Of a DNA stretch of 7,967 bases, positions 1 through 6,517 are shown one piece after another. This DNA comes from UBA4416 sp044353195 (lineage in GTDB: Bacteria; Bacteroidota; Bacteroidia; B-17B0; Aurantibacillaceae), in contig JBILCJ010000098.1 of the NCBI GenBank assembly GCA_044353195.1, positions 1 to 7,967 on the forward strand. The letters run 5' to 3'. Position 1 is the stretch's first letter, and every line of letters begins with the position of its first letter. Both the position numbers and the translations under genes were made by a program. The notes beneath the pieces were generated by a model. It was not told the DNA's origin, did not search any database, and saw only the letters and a program-made list of their open reading frames with translations.

Positions 1-2
1 AG

Positions 3-272
3 TTTTTTCAGAATTATACAACAAGCTGTTTAACTACTGGTATTGAAAATTTTAACGAAACAAATATTAAAATAGAGGCATTCCCAAATCCATTCTCAAA
101 CAAAATCAATCTGACTAACACGACTAGAAATGAAAATTTCACGCTTATTAATTATTTTGGTCAAGTTATTTGGATAGGTAAAAATATTGAACAGCAGGAT
201 TTTTCTTACCTAACAAATGGTTTTTATTTCCTTAGAATTGACAATAGAACAATTAAACTAGTGAAACAATGA
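3..272 (+). CDS. C-terminal end of a secreted protein with a T9SS type A sorting domain (5' truncated)
   Basis: The frame is open from the left edge to a TGA at 270-272, giving 89 residues of a protein whose start lies outside the window. The tail follows the Por secretion (T9SS type A) pattern: a short linker, then IEAFPNPFSNKINL, matching the usual YPNP-start strand; then FTLINYFGQVIW, matching the 'v.i.d..G..v' strand; then LTNGFYFLRIDN and a final IKLVKQ, matching 'L..GvY.v.i...... kivk'. In this family the domain directs a Sec-exported protein through the outer-membrane T9SS translocon. It is then usually removed by the PorU sortase, and the cargo is anchored on lipopolysaccharide or released. 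The domain says nothing about the activity of the missing N-terminal part. The attC-like repeat begins about 16 bp after the stop codon. The sorting-domain call is firm; the protein's function is unknown. Confidence 0.88.
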   Translation, partial: FFQNYTTSCLTTGIENFNETNIKIEAFPNPFSNKINLTNTTRNENFTLINYFGQVIWIGKNIEQQDFSYLTNGFYFLRIDNRTIKLVKQ

Positions 273-288
273 AAAGAAAGGCAGCACA

Positions 289-360
289 TAACAGCGTGTA
301 ATTAATATTGCCTTGCCGCAGGCGCAACACAAGGCAACATCGCCTACACGCAAACCGTTA
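289..360 (+). repeat. attC-like nested inverted repeat
   Basis: Three pairs of arms are nested here: TAAC (289-292) with GTTA (357-360), GCGTGTA (294-300) with TACACGC (345-351), and TTGCCTTG (308-315) with CAAGGCAA (330-337). All are perfect matches. The outer and middle arms are separated by 1 base on the left and 5 on the right. The element is about half G+C in an AT-rich surround. Outer boxes ACATAAC (286-292) and GTTAAAG (357-363) each fit the integron attC consensus RYYYAAC / GTTRRRY at six of seven positions. The 72-bp length is in the attC range, and a site just behind a stop codon is where a cassette attC would sit. No integrase gene and no second copy were seen, so this could instead be a dispersed palindromic repeat or a terminator for the upstream gene. 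Confidence 0.5.
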
Positions 361-423
361 AAGGGTATGCGCAACCAAAAAAAACTTAATACTTTTTAAT
401 TACAAAACAATTCAATACTTAAG

Positions 424-450
424 TTGTTTTACTTAAAAATCGTATCATTA
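424..450 (+). promoter_or_regulatory. Possible promoter for the vWA/AAA+ unit
   Basis: TTG at 424-426 and TATCATTA at 443-450 loosely resemble the Bacteroidota -33 (TTG) and -7 (TAnnTTTG) elements. The 16-bp spacer is shorter than usual and the -7 box deviates at two positions. Transcription would begin near 455, which would favour translation from the later ATG at 465. The preceding stretch (361-440) is A/T-rich, with three ACTTAA hexamers at 384, 417 and 431 and two AATACTT at 388 and 414. I cannot assign a regulator to these. This is a weak call. Confidence 0.25.
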
Positions 451-455
451 CAGTG

Positions 456-1574
456 ATGGAAAATATGAATAAAAAAGGGTTTGCATTTAAAACCTACGAG
501 GCGCCTTTCATTTCTCCTTTCGATAAACTATTCGATATTTTTAAGGAATTGATTGTAACTACCTCTGGCGATTTTGATGAAGCCATTGATTGGTTGCGCC
601 TATTGGATAAGGAATACAAACTCACCGATGAAAAATATACTGTCGACGATTTTATTGAAGACCTCAAACAAAAAGGATACATCAAACAAGACGTAAAACC
701 TGATGGTTCGGGAGGAATGGCCATTACCTCAAAAACAGAACGAGCGATTCGCCAAGATGCCCTCGACCAAATTTTCGGAAAGTTAAAACGTTCTGGAAAT
801 GGAAATCATAAAACTAAATACGCTGGTAATGGCGATGAACAAACGGGTGAATTTAGAGCCTACAATTTTGGCGATTCGATAGATAATATTTCACTAACCG
901 AAAGCTTACGCAATGCTCAAATAAATAATGGCGTGGACGATTTTACCCTTACCGAAAATGACTTAGTAGTTGAAGATGCACAATACAAAGCTCAAATGAG
1001 CACTGTATTGATGATCGACATAAGCCATAGCATGATTTTATACGGCGAGGATAGAATTACACCCGCCAAAAAAGTAGCGATGGCATTGGCCCAACTCATT
1101 ACCACACGTTACCCAAAAGATACCATTGATATTTTAGTATTTGGAAATGACGCTTGGTCAATTCCCATTAAAGACCTCCCCTATTTAAGCGTTGGTCCTT
1201 ATCATACCAATACAGTGGCTGGTTTGCAATTGGCCATGGATATTTTGCGAAGAAAACGAAATACCAATAAACAAATTTTTATGATTACCGATGGAAAACC
1301 AAGTTGTGTGAAAGAAAAAGACGGTCGGTATTACATGAATAGCAATGGATTAGATCCATACATCGTAGAACAGTGTTATAACCAAGCACAGCAAGCGCGT
1401 AAATTACACATTCCAATTACCACGTTTATGATTGCGCGTGATGCCTACTTGCAAGAGTTTGTTGATAATTTTACGGTGGCCAATCAAGGCAAAGCCTTTT
1501 ATACCGGCATAAAAGGATTAGGTGAAATGATATTTGAAGATTACGAAACAAACAGAAAAAAGAAATTAAAATAA
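456..1574 (+). CDS. von Willebrand factor A (vWA) domain protein, partner of the adjacent AAA+ ATPase
   Basis: The C-terminal half (about residues 180-365) is a vWA domain with a complete metal-ion-dependent adhesion site: DISHS (DxSxS), the threonines of HTNT, and ITDGKPS supplying the later Asp. vWA domains bind a divalent cation and protein partners. The N-terminal half (about 1-175) has no recognised catalytic motif; it is mostly helical-looking, with an acidic region (YTVDDFIEDL) and a Gly/Asn-rich linker. No signal peptide or transmembrane segment is visible, so the protein is probably cytosolic. The AAA+ gene follows after 5 bp, which indicates co-transcription and a joint complex, as for ChlD with ChlI or MoxR with its vWA partners. 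The start is uncertain: GTG 453, ATG 456 and ATG 465 are all in frame. The last gives MNKKGFAFK, which from memory fits Bacteroidota homologues better. The client is unknown. Confidence 0.88.
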   Translation: MENMNKKGFAFKTYEAPFISPFDKLFDIFKELIVTTSGDFDEAIDWLRLLDKEYKLTDEKYTVDDFIEDLKQKGYIKQDVKPDGSGGMAITSKTERAIRQDALDQIFGKLKRSGNGNHKTKYAGNGDEQTGEFRAYNFGDSIDNISLTESLRNAQINNGVDDFTLTENDLVVEDAQYKAQMSTVLMIDISHSMILYGEDRITPAKKVAMALAQLITTRYPKDTIDILVFGNDAWSIPIKDLPYLSVGPYHTNTVAGLQLAMDILRRKRNTNKQIFMITDGKPSCVKEKDGRYYMNSNGLDPYIVEQCYNQAQQARKLHIPITTFMIARDAYLQEFVDNFTVANQGKAFYTGIKGLGEMIFEDYETNRKKKLK

Positions 1575-1579
1575 CGATT

Positions 1580-3028
1580 ATGAAAATTGAAAATATAAAT
1601 ACACTTGGCGCACTTAAAAAATCAGGCTATGTTTCTAAAAGCATCAAAGATGAATTAAGACATAATTTAAGAGAGAAAATTAAATCAGGTAAACCTGTTT
1701 TTGAAGGAGTGCATGGATTTGAAAACACCGTGATACCAGAATTGGAAAGAGCCATCTTATCACGTCATAATATTAACTTGCTTGGCTTACGCGGACAAGC
1801 AAAAACAAGACTTGCAAGAAAGATGGTTGAATTATTGGATGAGTTTATGCCCATTGTAGAAGGCTCAGAAATAAACGACGATCCATTGAATCCCATTTCA
1901 CGTTTTGCAAAAGAATTGATCGCAGAAAAAAAAGATAAAACACCGATAACTTGGATTCATAGAAACGATCGTTTTTTTGAAAAGCTTGCCACGCCTGATG
2001 TAACTGTAGCCGATATTATTGGAGACGTTGATCCCATTAAAGCAGCTAATTTAAAACTGTCTTATGCCGATGATAGAGTTATTCATTATGGCATGATACC
2101 AAGAGCCAACCGTTGCATTTTTGTGATTAATGAATTACCCGATTTACAAGCAAGGATACAAGTAGCCTTATTTAATATATTGCAAGAAGGTGATGTGCAA
2201 ATAAGAGGTTATAAAGTGAGACTTCCACTCGACATGCAATTTGTGTTTACAGCAAATCCTGAAGATTACACCAATAGAGGAAGTATCGTAACGCCATTAA
2301 AAGATAGAATAGGTTCACAAATATTAACTCATTACCCGGAAACGATTGAAATAGCTCGTATGATTACGGCTCAAGAAGCTAAGCTGAATGACATGCAAAC
2401 AAATTCAGTGTATGTTCCATCATTAGCAAAAGATATTTTAGAACAAATTGGTTTCGAAGCACGCGAAAGTGAATTCATAGATAGCAAAAGTGGTGTAAGT
2501 GCGCGAATGAGCATTACCGCTTATGAAAACTTGATTAGCACAGCTGAACGAAGATCATTAAAATTAGGGATTGATAAAACATCTGTACGATTAGCTGATT
2601 TCATGGGTATTATTCCTGCTATTACTGGAAAGGTAGAATTGGTATATGAAGGAGAACAAGAAGGTGCTGCGAGTGTGGCGCAAAAATTAATTTCTGATGC
2701 TGTGTTTACGTTGTTTCCTGGTTATTTTCCTAAGATAGAAAAGCTAGAAAAAGACCCAACAAAAAGTGTCTACGCTCCAATTATGGAATGGTTTGCCAAT
2801 GAACTTGGAATAGAATTATTGGATGATGCCAGCGATGAAGAGTATAAAAAAGAATTGGATTCGATAAAGCCATTAAACGAATTGATTAAAAAATATCAGC
2901 CTGAGGCAAGTAAAGAAGATACCTACTTTTTAAAAGAGTTTGTGCTTTGGGCCTTGGTTGAAAATAAAAAACTAAGCAAGGATAGATTTACAGAAGGATT
3001 TCAGTTTAATGATTTGTTTAAGAGTTAA
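1580..3028 (+). CDS. AAA+ ATPase of the magnesium-chelatase subunit I / MoxR type
   Basis: This 482-residue protein carries an AAA+ core at about residues 45-310. Walker A is GLRGQAKTR (69-77), with the Ala before Lys usual in MoxR-like proteins. A helix-2 insert (DVTVADIIGDVDPIKA) and GMIPRANRCIFVINELPDL align in order with the corresponding BchI/ChlI segments. The hairpin VQIRGYKVRLPL follows, then a sensor-1 Asn in TANPEDY, a probable arginine finger in TPLKDRIG and a sensor-2 Arg in SARMS. The Walker B has Asn184-Glu185 instead of Asp-Glu. The C-terminal ~170 residues are charged and helical, and I do not recognise them. The protein probably forms a ring that uses ATP to remodel a client or insert a metal together with the vWA protein. 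No chlorophyll or cobalamin gene is nearby, so automatic labels such as 'magnesium chelatase' should not be read as chlorophyll synthesis. Confidence 0.88.
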   Translation: MKIENINTLGALKKSGYVSKSIKDELRHNLREKIKSGKPVFEGVHGFENTVIPELERAILSRHNINLLGLRGQAKTRLARKMVELLDEFMPIVEGSEINDDPLNPISRFAKELIAEKKDKTPITWIHRNDRFFEKLATPDVTVADIIGDVDPIKAANLKLSYADDRVIHYGMIPRANRCIFVINELPDLQARIQVALFNILQEGDVQIRGYKVRLPLDMQFVFTANPEDYTNRGSIVTPLKDRIGSQILTHYPETIEIARMITAQEAKLNDMQTNSVYVPSLAKDILEQIGFEARESEFIDSKSGVSARMSITAYENLISTAERRSLKLGIDKTSVRLADFMGIIPAITGKVELVYEGEQEGAASVAQKLISDAVFTLFPGYFPKIEKLEKDPTKSVYAPIMEWFANELGIELLDDASDEEYKKELDSIKPLNELIKKYQPEASKEDTYFLKEFVLWALVENKKLSKDRFTEGFQFNDLFKS

Positions 3029-3033
3029 TGAGG

Positions 3034-3089
3034 TATTCATTTTAATCGATGTAAAAAAATCTTATCATTGCAACAGAGTAAAATGAATA
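3034..3089. repeat. 11-bp inverted repeat in the convergent intergenic gap
   Basis: TATTCATTTTA (3034-3044) is perfectly complementary to TAAAATGAATA (3079-3089), with a 34-bp spacer. It lies in the 107-bp gap where the AAA+ gene (+) and the Nudix gene (-) converge, so a bidirectional terminator is one reading. Against this, the stem is AT-rich, the loop is long and no T-run follows either arm. A match of this size in AT-rich DNA could be chance. Confidence 0.35.
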
Positions 3090-3135
3090 TTAGGTGAAAC
3101 CGAATTATAACAGTGAATAAAAAAAATGTTGTAAT

Positions 3136-3570
3136 TTATTTTTCTAACAAATCCGCGACGTGTTTGTCAATAATAAAAGTAAAATCATTTGCCGAAACGG
3201 AATCGATATCAACCCATCTCATGGATTGTGCACCTTCCTTTATTTCTTTAAAATCAAACAATTGTGTTGAAATTGGGAATTCAAATGGGTCTAACGATTT
3301 TACTAAATAATAAACACTTATAATTTGACTTTGGTTACTAAAGGCAGAATTTACAAAAAAATCAGTCGTGTAAAAATGAGATAAAACTTCAATAGATAAA
3401 TTCAGCTCCTCTCTAAATTCGCGCATCACACATTCTTTGGTTCCTTCACCGTATTCTAATCCACCTCCAGGAAACTTGGTAATGTTATTTCCTTTGATGT
3501 ATTCGTCAGACACCAACACTTTGCCGTCTTCAATTAAAATTCCATATACTCTTACATTAATGTGCGTCAT
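3136..3570 (-). CDS. Nudix hydrolase
   Basis: This is a compact single-domain protein of 144 residues. The Nudix box (GX5EX7REUXEEXGU) is at residues 36-58: GGLEYGEG, ECVMREFREELNL. All four Mg-binding/catalytic acidic positions are present, while the near-terminal Gly is replaced by Asn57. A preceding strand, VRVYGILIEDGKVLVSDE, and the later MRWVDIDSV (the common 'W.....l' strand) complete the Nudix fold. Such enzymes hydrolyse nucleoside diphosphates linked to another group; the substrate cannot be told from the sequence. No signal peptide is visible, so it is probably cytosolic. It is the last of four - strand genes, 57 bp after porQ, and has its own promoter-like sequence directly upstream. 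The start is a clear ATG at 3568-3570. Confidence 0.9.
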   Translation of the reverse strand: MTHINVRVYGILIEDGKVLVSDEYIKGNNITKFPGGGLEYGEGTKECVMREFREELNLSIEVLSHFYTTDFFVNSAFSNQSQIISVYYLVKSLDPFEFPISTQLFDFKEIKEGAQSMRWVDIDSVSANDFTFIIDKHVADLLEK

Positions 3571-3574
3571 CCTA

Positions 3575-3607
3575 CAAAGCTAAACGTTAAGCCATTTAAA
3601 AACACAA
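3575..3607 (-). promoter_or_regulatory. Candidate Bacteroidota promoter for the Nudix gene
   Basis: On the - strand, TTG (3607-3605, inside a TTTTTG run) is followed 22 bp later by TAGCTTTG (3582-3575), an exact match to the TAnnTTTG -7 consensus. Transcription would then begin within a few bases of the ATG at 3570, which implies a very short leader or none. The match is good, but the motif is short and could occur by chance. Confidence 0.45.
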
Positions 3608-3627
3608 AAAGTAAAATAGCTTATCAA

Positions 3628-4698
3628 CTACTTTTTGCTGAAATAATTGAAATTAGTTGTAATACCAAAGGTATGCGCATTACCTGTTAAGGCATACTTA
3701 GAAAAACCATAATTAAAATGGAATTTATATACTTTAAAACAAAAACCAAGAGATAAACCATTAGCTGTTTTTTTATCGGATAATACCATTTCTTTACCAG
3801 TTTTAAAATTATAAGCCACTCGTAAATTAAAATTTTTAGAGATCACAATTTCAGTTCCTATGACTAAGTGTCTACCAAATTTATCCAATCCCTTTCTAAA
3901 ATTTTCATTTCTAATTTCTCGTTTGGTTTTTACAATTGGTTTATTTGTAAAAGGATCTATGTTGGAACTTTGCACCAATGGATTATCGTAGGTTAAATCC
4001 CACTTTAGTAGTTGATCATATAAAACAATCAATCGGAAGGGTGCTTTGTCTAATTTTTTACTTAGTCCGATTTGAACATTGGAAGGTAATTTTTCTTTCT
4101 CTCCAGTTCCAGTGTAGGTTCGCCATTGAGAACCATAATTTTTAGCAAGAAGTGTAACCGTTAAGTTATCTTTTGTATGATACGTTAAACCAACATCCAC
4201 AGCACTACCCAACGCATAATAACTATCAAACTGAGAATAGATGGTTTTTAAAGTGGCGCCTATGGATAAGGTGCTATCTTCATTAAATGGTTTGGCTACA
4301 CTTAAATTTAATGAGTAATCAGAAGCCTTAAAGGTTCCAGTTTTCTCATCGTAATCGTCTCTACCATCAAAACTTCCGTAATTAAAATATTGTAATCCTG
4401 CTGCAAAGGTGAATTTATCTTTAACTTGATGTGCGTACATGACGTTACCATAACTTAAATCCGACACATAGTTGACATGGTTATACGCCAATTGCTTTTT
4501 CATACTAGGATTGAGTAAGGCTGGATTGCTTGCGGCTAAGTTAACGTCATCATCCCAAATAGCATTGGTTGCACCGCCTAATGCAGCAGATCGGGCTGGC
4601 ACTTGTAAATCGAGCAAACGAAATGCTTTTGTACCGCCGATTTGAGCACATAAGGTAGATGCTAAACCTAAAAAAATATGAAGGATTATGATTTTCAC
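3628..4698 (-). CDS. porQ: Type IX secretion system outer-membrane protein PorQ
   Basis: The protein has 356 residues. An N-terminal signal peptide (MKIIILHIFLGLASTLCA) with probable cleavage before Gln19 is followed by GGTKAFRLLDLQVPARSAALGG, IWDDDVNLAASNPALLNP and AYNHVNYVSDLSYGNVMYAH, which is the characteristic start of PorQ (PorV/PorQ family). The remainder alternates short amphipathic strands, such as FTFAAGLQYFNYG and LSIGATLKTIYSQF, as expected for an outer-membrane beta-barrel, and ends with FGITTNFNYF. In characterised systems PorQ works with PorZ, PorU and PorV in the attachment complex that processes and anchors sorting-domain cargo at the cell surface. The sister family PorV is the main alternative, but the N-terminal pattern and length fit PorQ better. 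Translation appears to start at GTG (4698-4696): an in-frame TAA lies four codons upstream with no ATG between. It sits between recJ and the Nudix gene. Confidence 0.88.
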   Translation of the reverse strand: MKIIILHIFLGLASTLCAQIGGTKAFRLLDLQVPARSAALGGATNAIWDDDVNLAASNPALLNPSMKKQLAYNHVNYVSDLSYGNVMYAHQVKDKFTFAAGLQYFNYGSFDGRDDYDEKTGTFKASDYSLNLSVAKPFNEDSTLSIGATLKTIYSQFDSYYALGSAVDVGLTYHTKDNLTVTLLAKNYGSQWRTYTGTGEKEKLPSNVQIGLSKKLDKAPFRLIVLYDQLLKWDLTYDNPLVQSSNIDPFTNKPIVKTKREIRNENFRKGLDKFGRHLVIGTEIVISKNFNLRVAYNFKTGKEMVLSDKKTANGLSLGFCFKVYKFHFNYGFSKYALTGNAHTFGITTNFNYFSKK

Positions 4699-4752
4699 TG
4701 TGTATAGTTACGAAAAAAAAAGGTATTTATTGCGTGAACCCTGAAAAATAAT

Positions 4753-6462
4753 TTATTCGGAAACTCTTATTTCTTCAATCATTAATTGAATGGATGTTTG
4801 TCCTCTAAATTCATTTTCTTTGATTTTGTAAACAATATCAACAGGAATTTTACGCTGCAAAAAGTTTAAAAAATCACCCTTATTAAAAGCAATAGCTTCA
4901 ATTTTTGTTAATTGAGCATTGGGTTGATACACTTCTAACTTCAAATGATTTTGCCCAACAATTTTAGCAAATCCAGTATCTAACACACCCTTACTATAAA
5001 AAACAGGTGTCATATTATGAGGACCATGTGGAGCAAACTGTTTTAAAATACGAAGCAATTTATCATTAATATCATCTAATTTCAATTCCAAGTCAATTTC
5101 AACCGTTGGCGTTAGCATGTCTGCTTTTATGGTTCGAGCCACTTCATTTTCGAAAGCTTCTACAAACGCTTTCACATTGTCTGGCTTCATGGTTAAACCA
5201 GCTGCAAATTTATGTCCTCCAAATTGTTCTAATAAATGGCTACAATTTTCGATGGCCGTATAAACATCAAAATCTTTTACACTTCTGGCCGAACCCGATA
5301 CAACATCATTGGAAAGGGTTAAAACAATGGTTGGTTTATAAAATTTTTCAATCAACCTAGACGCAACGATACCAACAACACCCTTATGCCAAGATGGGTT
5401 GTATAATACTACTGATTTTCTAAATGGCGTTATCGGATCAAGTTCCAACATTTCAATGGCTTCATCGGTAATGCTTACATCTAAATCTCTGCGGTGTAGG
5501 TTTGTGTCATTAATTTTTTTGGAAAACGCAGTAGCTTCTTCAGTAGTAGAAATTAATAATTCTACGGCCTTCGACCCATGCTCTATTCTACCAGCTGCAT
5601 TGATACGCGGGGCAATTGTAAAAACTAATGTACTAATATCTAATTCTTTGTTATCGCCTTTTCCAAAGGCTAATAAAGCTTTAATACCAGGGCGTGGATT
5701 TGCATTTAATTGCTTTAAACCATAATGGGCCAACACTCTGTTTTCATCTGTTATAGGAACTACATCAGCGGCAATACTTGTAACTACTAAATCTAGAAAA
5801 TGATAAACGGTTTCAATGTCAATATTATTCTTAATACAAAACGCTTGGGCTAATTTAAAACCAATACCACAACCTGATAATTCTTTGTAAGGATAATCAC
5901 AATCTATTTGTTTAGGATCTAATACAGCAACAGCTTTTGGAATAATGTCTCCTGGCAAATGGTGATCACAAATGATAAAATCTATTTGTCGTTCATTAGC
6001 ATAATCAATTTTATCATTGGCTTTAATACCACAATCTAATGCAATGATTAGGCTATAATTATTCTCTTTTGCATAATCAATACTTTTAAAAGAAATCCCA
6101 TAACCTTCGCTGTATCTATCAGGAATGTAATAGCGAATATCTTTCACGTACGACTTAAAAAAACTATATACTAAAGCAACAGCCGTTGTTCCATCAACAT
6201 CATAATCACCAAATACCAAGACTTTTTCGTTATTTTCAATCGCCTTGTTAATTCTATGAATGGCCGTTTCCATTCCTTTCATTAAAAAAGGATCGTGTAA
6301 GGTACTTAAACTAGGTCTAAAAAAAGTTTTCGCTTCGTCAAACGTTGATATTCCCCTTAAGGCTAACAGCTTAGCAATTGTTTCATCAACGGTTAAACTT
6401 TGTTGTAATTCGGAAACTACTTCAGTAGAATAATGCGTATGTGTGAGCCACTGTTTTTTCAA
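4753..6462 (-). CDS. recJ: Single-stranded-DNA-specific 5'-3' exonuclease RecJ
   Basis: This is a full-length RecJ of 569 residues. The DHH domain carries FGDYDVDGTTA (84-94, motif I, three Asp), ALDCGI (141-146, motif II), CDHHLPGD (165-172, the DHH motif) and LDLVVTSIAADVVP (223-236, motif IV). APRINAAGRIEHG (284-296) marks the linker region. The DHHA1 domain contains SWHKGVVGIVASRL (357-370), SGSARS (389-394) and GGHKFAAG (415-422). The last ~115 residues fit the OB-fold that binds single-stranded DNA. All metal-binding acidic and histidine residues are present, so it should be an active cytosolic nuclease for recombinational repair and mismatch or base-excision repair. The start is a TTG codon at 6462-6460. 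The frame is closed by TAA six codons upstream of that TTG, with no ATG or GTG between, and the next Met is residue 61, inside the conserved LHDPFLMKGM segment. Confidence 0.96.
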   Translation of the reverse strand: MKKQWLTHTHYSTEVVSELQQSLTVDETIAKLLALRGISTFDEAKTFFRPSLSTLHDPFLMKGMETAIHRINKAIENNEKVLVFGDYDVDGTTAVALVYSFFKSYVKDIRYYIPDRYSEGYGISFKSIDYAKENNYSLIIALDCGIKANDKIDYANERQIDFIICDHHLPGDIIPKAVAVLDPKQIDCDYPYKELSGCGIGFKLAQAFCIKNNIDIETVYHFLDLVVTSIAADVVPITDENRVLAHYGLKQLNANPRPGIKALLAFGKGDNKELDISTLVFTIAPRINAAGRIEHGSKAVELLISTTEEATAFSKKINDTNLHRRDLDVSITDEAIEMLELDPITPFRKSVVLYNPSWHKGVVGIVASRLIEKFYKPTIVLTLSNDVVSGSARSVKDFDVYTAIENCSHLLEQFGGHKFAAGLTMKPDNVKAFVEAFENEVARTIKADMLTPTVEIDLELKLDDINDKLLRILKQFAPHGPHNMTPVFYSKGVLDTGFAKIVGQNHLKLEVYQPNAQLTKIEAIAFNKGDFLNFLQRKIPVDIVYKIKENEFRGQTSIQLMIEEIRVSE

Positions 6463-6475
6463 AGCTTCTAGATTA

Positions 6476-6483
6476 CAAAATTA
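6476..6483 (-). promoter_or_regulatory. Possible -7 box ahead of recJ
   Basis: TAATTTTG on the - strand matches TAnnTTTG exactly, 13 bp before the recJ TTG start. I see no TTG at a suitable -33 distance, and the box overlaps the in-frame stop preceding recJ. It could give recJ some transcription independent of yebC, but AT-rich DNA produces such matches easily. Confidence 0.25.
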
Positions 6484-6517
6484 ACGTTTACAACTTGAAT
6501 GGGTTTACTTAAATAAA

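Noticed and set aside
494..724. Open frame on - inside the vWA gene
   Set aside because: It is antisense to a strongly supported coding region, and its composition (many Ser) is that of a reverse-frame shadow.
1580..3028. Reading the AAA+ gene as a genuine chlorophyll magnesium chelatase or a sigma-54 activator
   Set aside because: No ChlH or tetrapyrrole genes are nearby, and the protein lacks the GAFTGA loop and DNA-binding domain of sigma-54 activators.
3113..3310. Open frame on + across the end of the Nudix gene
   Set aside because: It is antisense to the Nudix frame, has no recognisable motif, and only its first 23 bases lie outside the Nudix gene.
4718..4725. TACCTTTT on - ahead of porQ as a -7 box
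   Set aside because: It lacks the final G and has no -33 TTG at a suitable distance; the A/T run around it makes such matches easy.
5106..5725. Two open frames on + within recJ
   Set aside because: Both are antisense to well-conserved RecJ sequence and show no domain or start signal.
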